NCBI GenBank assembly: GCA_016793635.1
Contig: JAEUMD010000011.1
Location: forward strand, 372,001 to 436,000
Source of the DNA: Hyphomicrobiaceae bacterium
GTDB taxonomy: Bacteria > Pseudomonadota > Alphaproteobacteria > Rhizobiales > Hyphomicrobiaceae
DNA length: 64,000 nt
Direction: 5' to 3'
Under the pieces are notes generated by a model that was given only the letters and a program-made list of their open reading frames with translations, did not search any database and had not been told where the DNA came from. How positions within the stretch are numbered: position 1 is the stretch's first letter; each line of letters starts with the position of its first letter. Positions 63,716 to 64,000 of this stretch are shown in pieces. Made by a program: the position numbers and the translations under genes.

Positions 63716-64000
63716 ATGGTCGGCATGGTAGGCAGCAGCGGAGCGGTAGGGACGTCGGCAGTCGGCGGCAGTCGCGCGCGGCGAGCGCCGCCGCGGATAG
63801 CCCCAGCACCCACGCCACGAGGCGCAGGAGCCGCGAAGGCGCTCGGGGCGCGGGTGACGTGCCCTGCTCCCGAAACGCCCGCCCAGCGCGCAGCCAGGGG
63901 CTTTCTCGCATGGTTGCGCGAGCACGACCTCTGCCGCGAGTGGACCGTCGACGATGTTTGGTATCTCGCCGAAGCCGACTTCGCCGAGGCGCTCGGCCTC
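63716..64000 (+). CDS. Hypothetical protein, 5-prime part (runs off the right edge)
   Basis: ATG 63716 with AGGAGG 7 bases upstream; the frame stays open to the edge (95 codons). An Ala/Pro/Arg-rich stretch of about 60 residues precedes a more ordered segment (FLAWLREHDLCREWTVDDVW). No family recognised; it may be a phage-type protein given its place after the small-terminase-like gene. Confidence 0.6.
   Translation, partial: MVGMVGSSGAVGTSAVGGSRARRAPPRIAPAPTPRGAGAAKALGARVTCPAPETPAQRAARGFLAWLREHDLCREWTVDDVWYLAEADFAEALGL

Overview
The window is a high-GC chromosomal segment from an alphaproteobacterium, most probably a member of the Hyphomicrobiales (Rhizobiales). The evidence is the conserved gene order comEC | gltX - gltA ... 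lpxB - lpxI - lpxA - fabZ - lpxD - bamA - rseP - dxr - cdsA - uppS - frr - pyrH - tsf - rpsB. Supporting signs are LpxI in place of LpxH, the C-terminally extended ribosomal protein S2, and interspersed palindromic repeats of rhizobial type. I cannot name a genus from sequence alone.

Layout. Positions 1-8.5 kb hold the start of comEC (minus strand, running off the left edge), gltX, gltA, a PiT phosphate transporter, a Nudix hydrolase, a lipid kinase and an MFS transporter. Positions 8.7-25.9 kb form a long minus-strand block for lipid A, fatty acid, isoprenoid and phospholipid synthesis, outer-membrane assembly and translation (rpsB to lpxB). It is interrupted by a 1 kb gene-free spacer with a heptamer tandem array at 14.66 kb; the ompH/skp gene often found there is absent. 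Positions 26.3-38.8 kb are a mixed region: ndk, a P450, purN, an FkbM methyltransferase/sulfotransferase/membrane-protein cassette, small secreted proteins, a bactofilin, corA, a DUF2892 protein, an RlpA-like protein and an XRE regulator. Positions 38.8-45.4 kb hold a vitamin B12 uptake operon (btuB-btuF-btuC-btuD, then a patatin) behind a clear cobalamin riboswitch. Positions 45.5-57.9 kb carry a DUF302 protein, two small membrane proteins, an MFS transporter, a metallophosphoesterase, a catalytically degenerate Nudix protein, a GNAT acetyltransferase, trkH, purA, a MuiA-like protein and an orphan class I PHA synthase.

At 58.1 kb a tRNA-Glu(TTC) marks the left end of an integrated element, which runs past the window edge. 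It holds a tyrosine integrase, an unknown protein, an excisionase-like HTH protein, a VRR-NUC nuclease, a tail-assembly chaperone, several small proteins and a small-terminase-like protein. Nothing outside tRNA-Glu marks it as a complete prophage, because the right end is not in the window.

The most striking signal is inside that element at 61.65 kb. The tail-assembly chaperone gene ends with the heptamer T_TTT_TTC in exactly the right frame, followed by a perfect 9-bp stem that can also form an H-type pseudoknot. A minus-one shift there opens a 53-codon extension that looks like the GpE-type extension of P2-like phages. Other points worth a second look are an LpxI with a duplicated C-terminal domain, a Nudix protein without its catalytic glutamates, and a purA leader with mutually exclusive hairpins.
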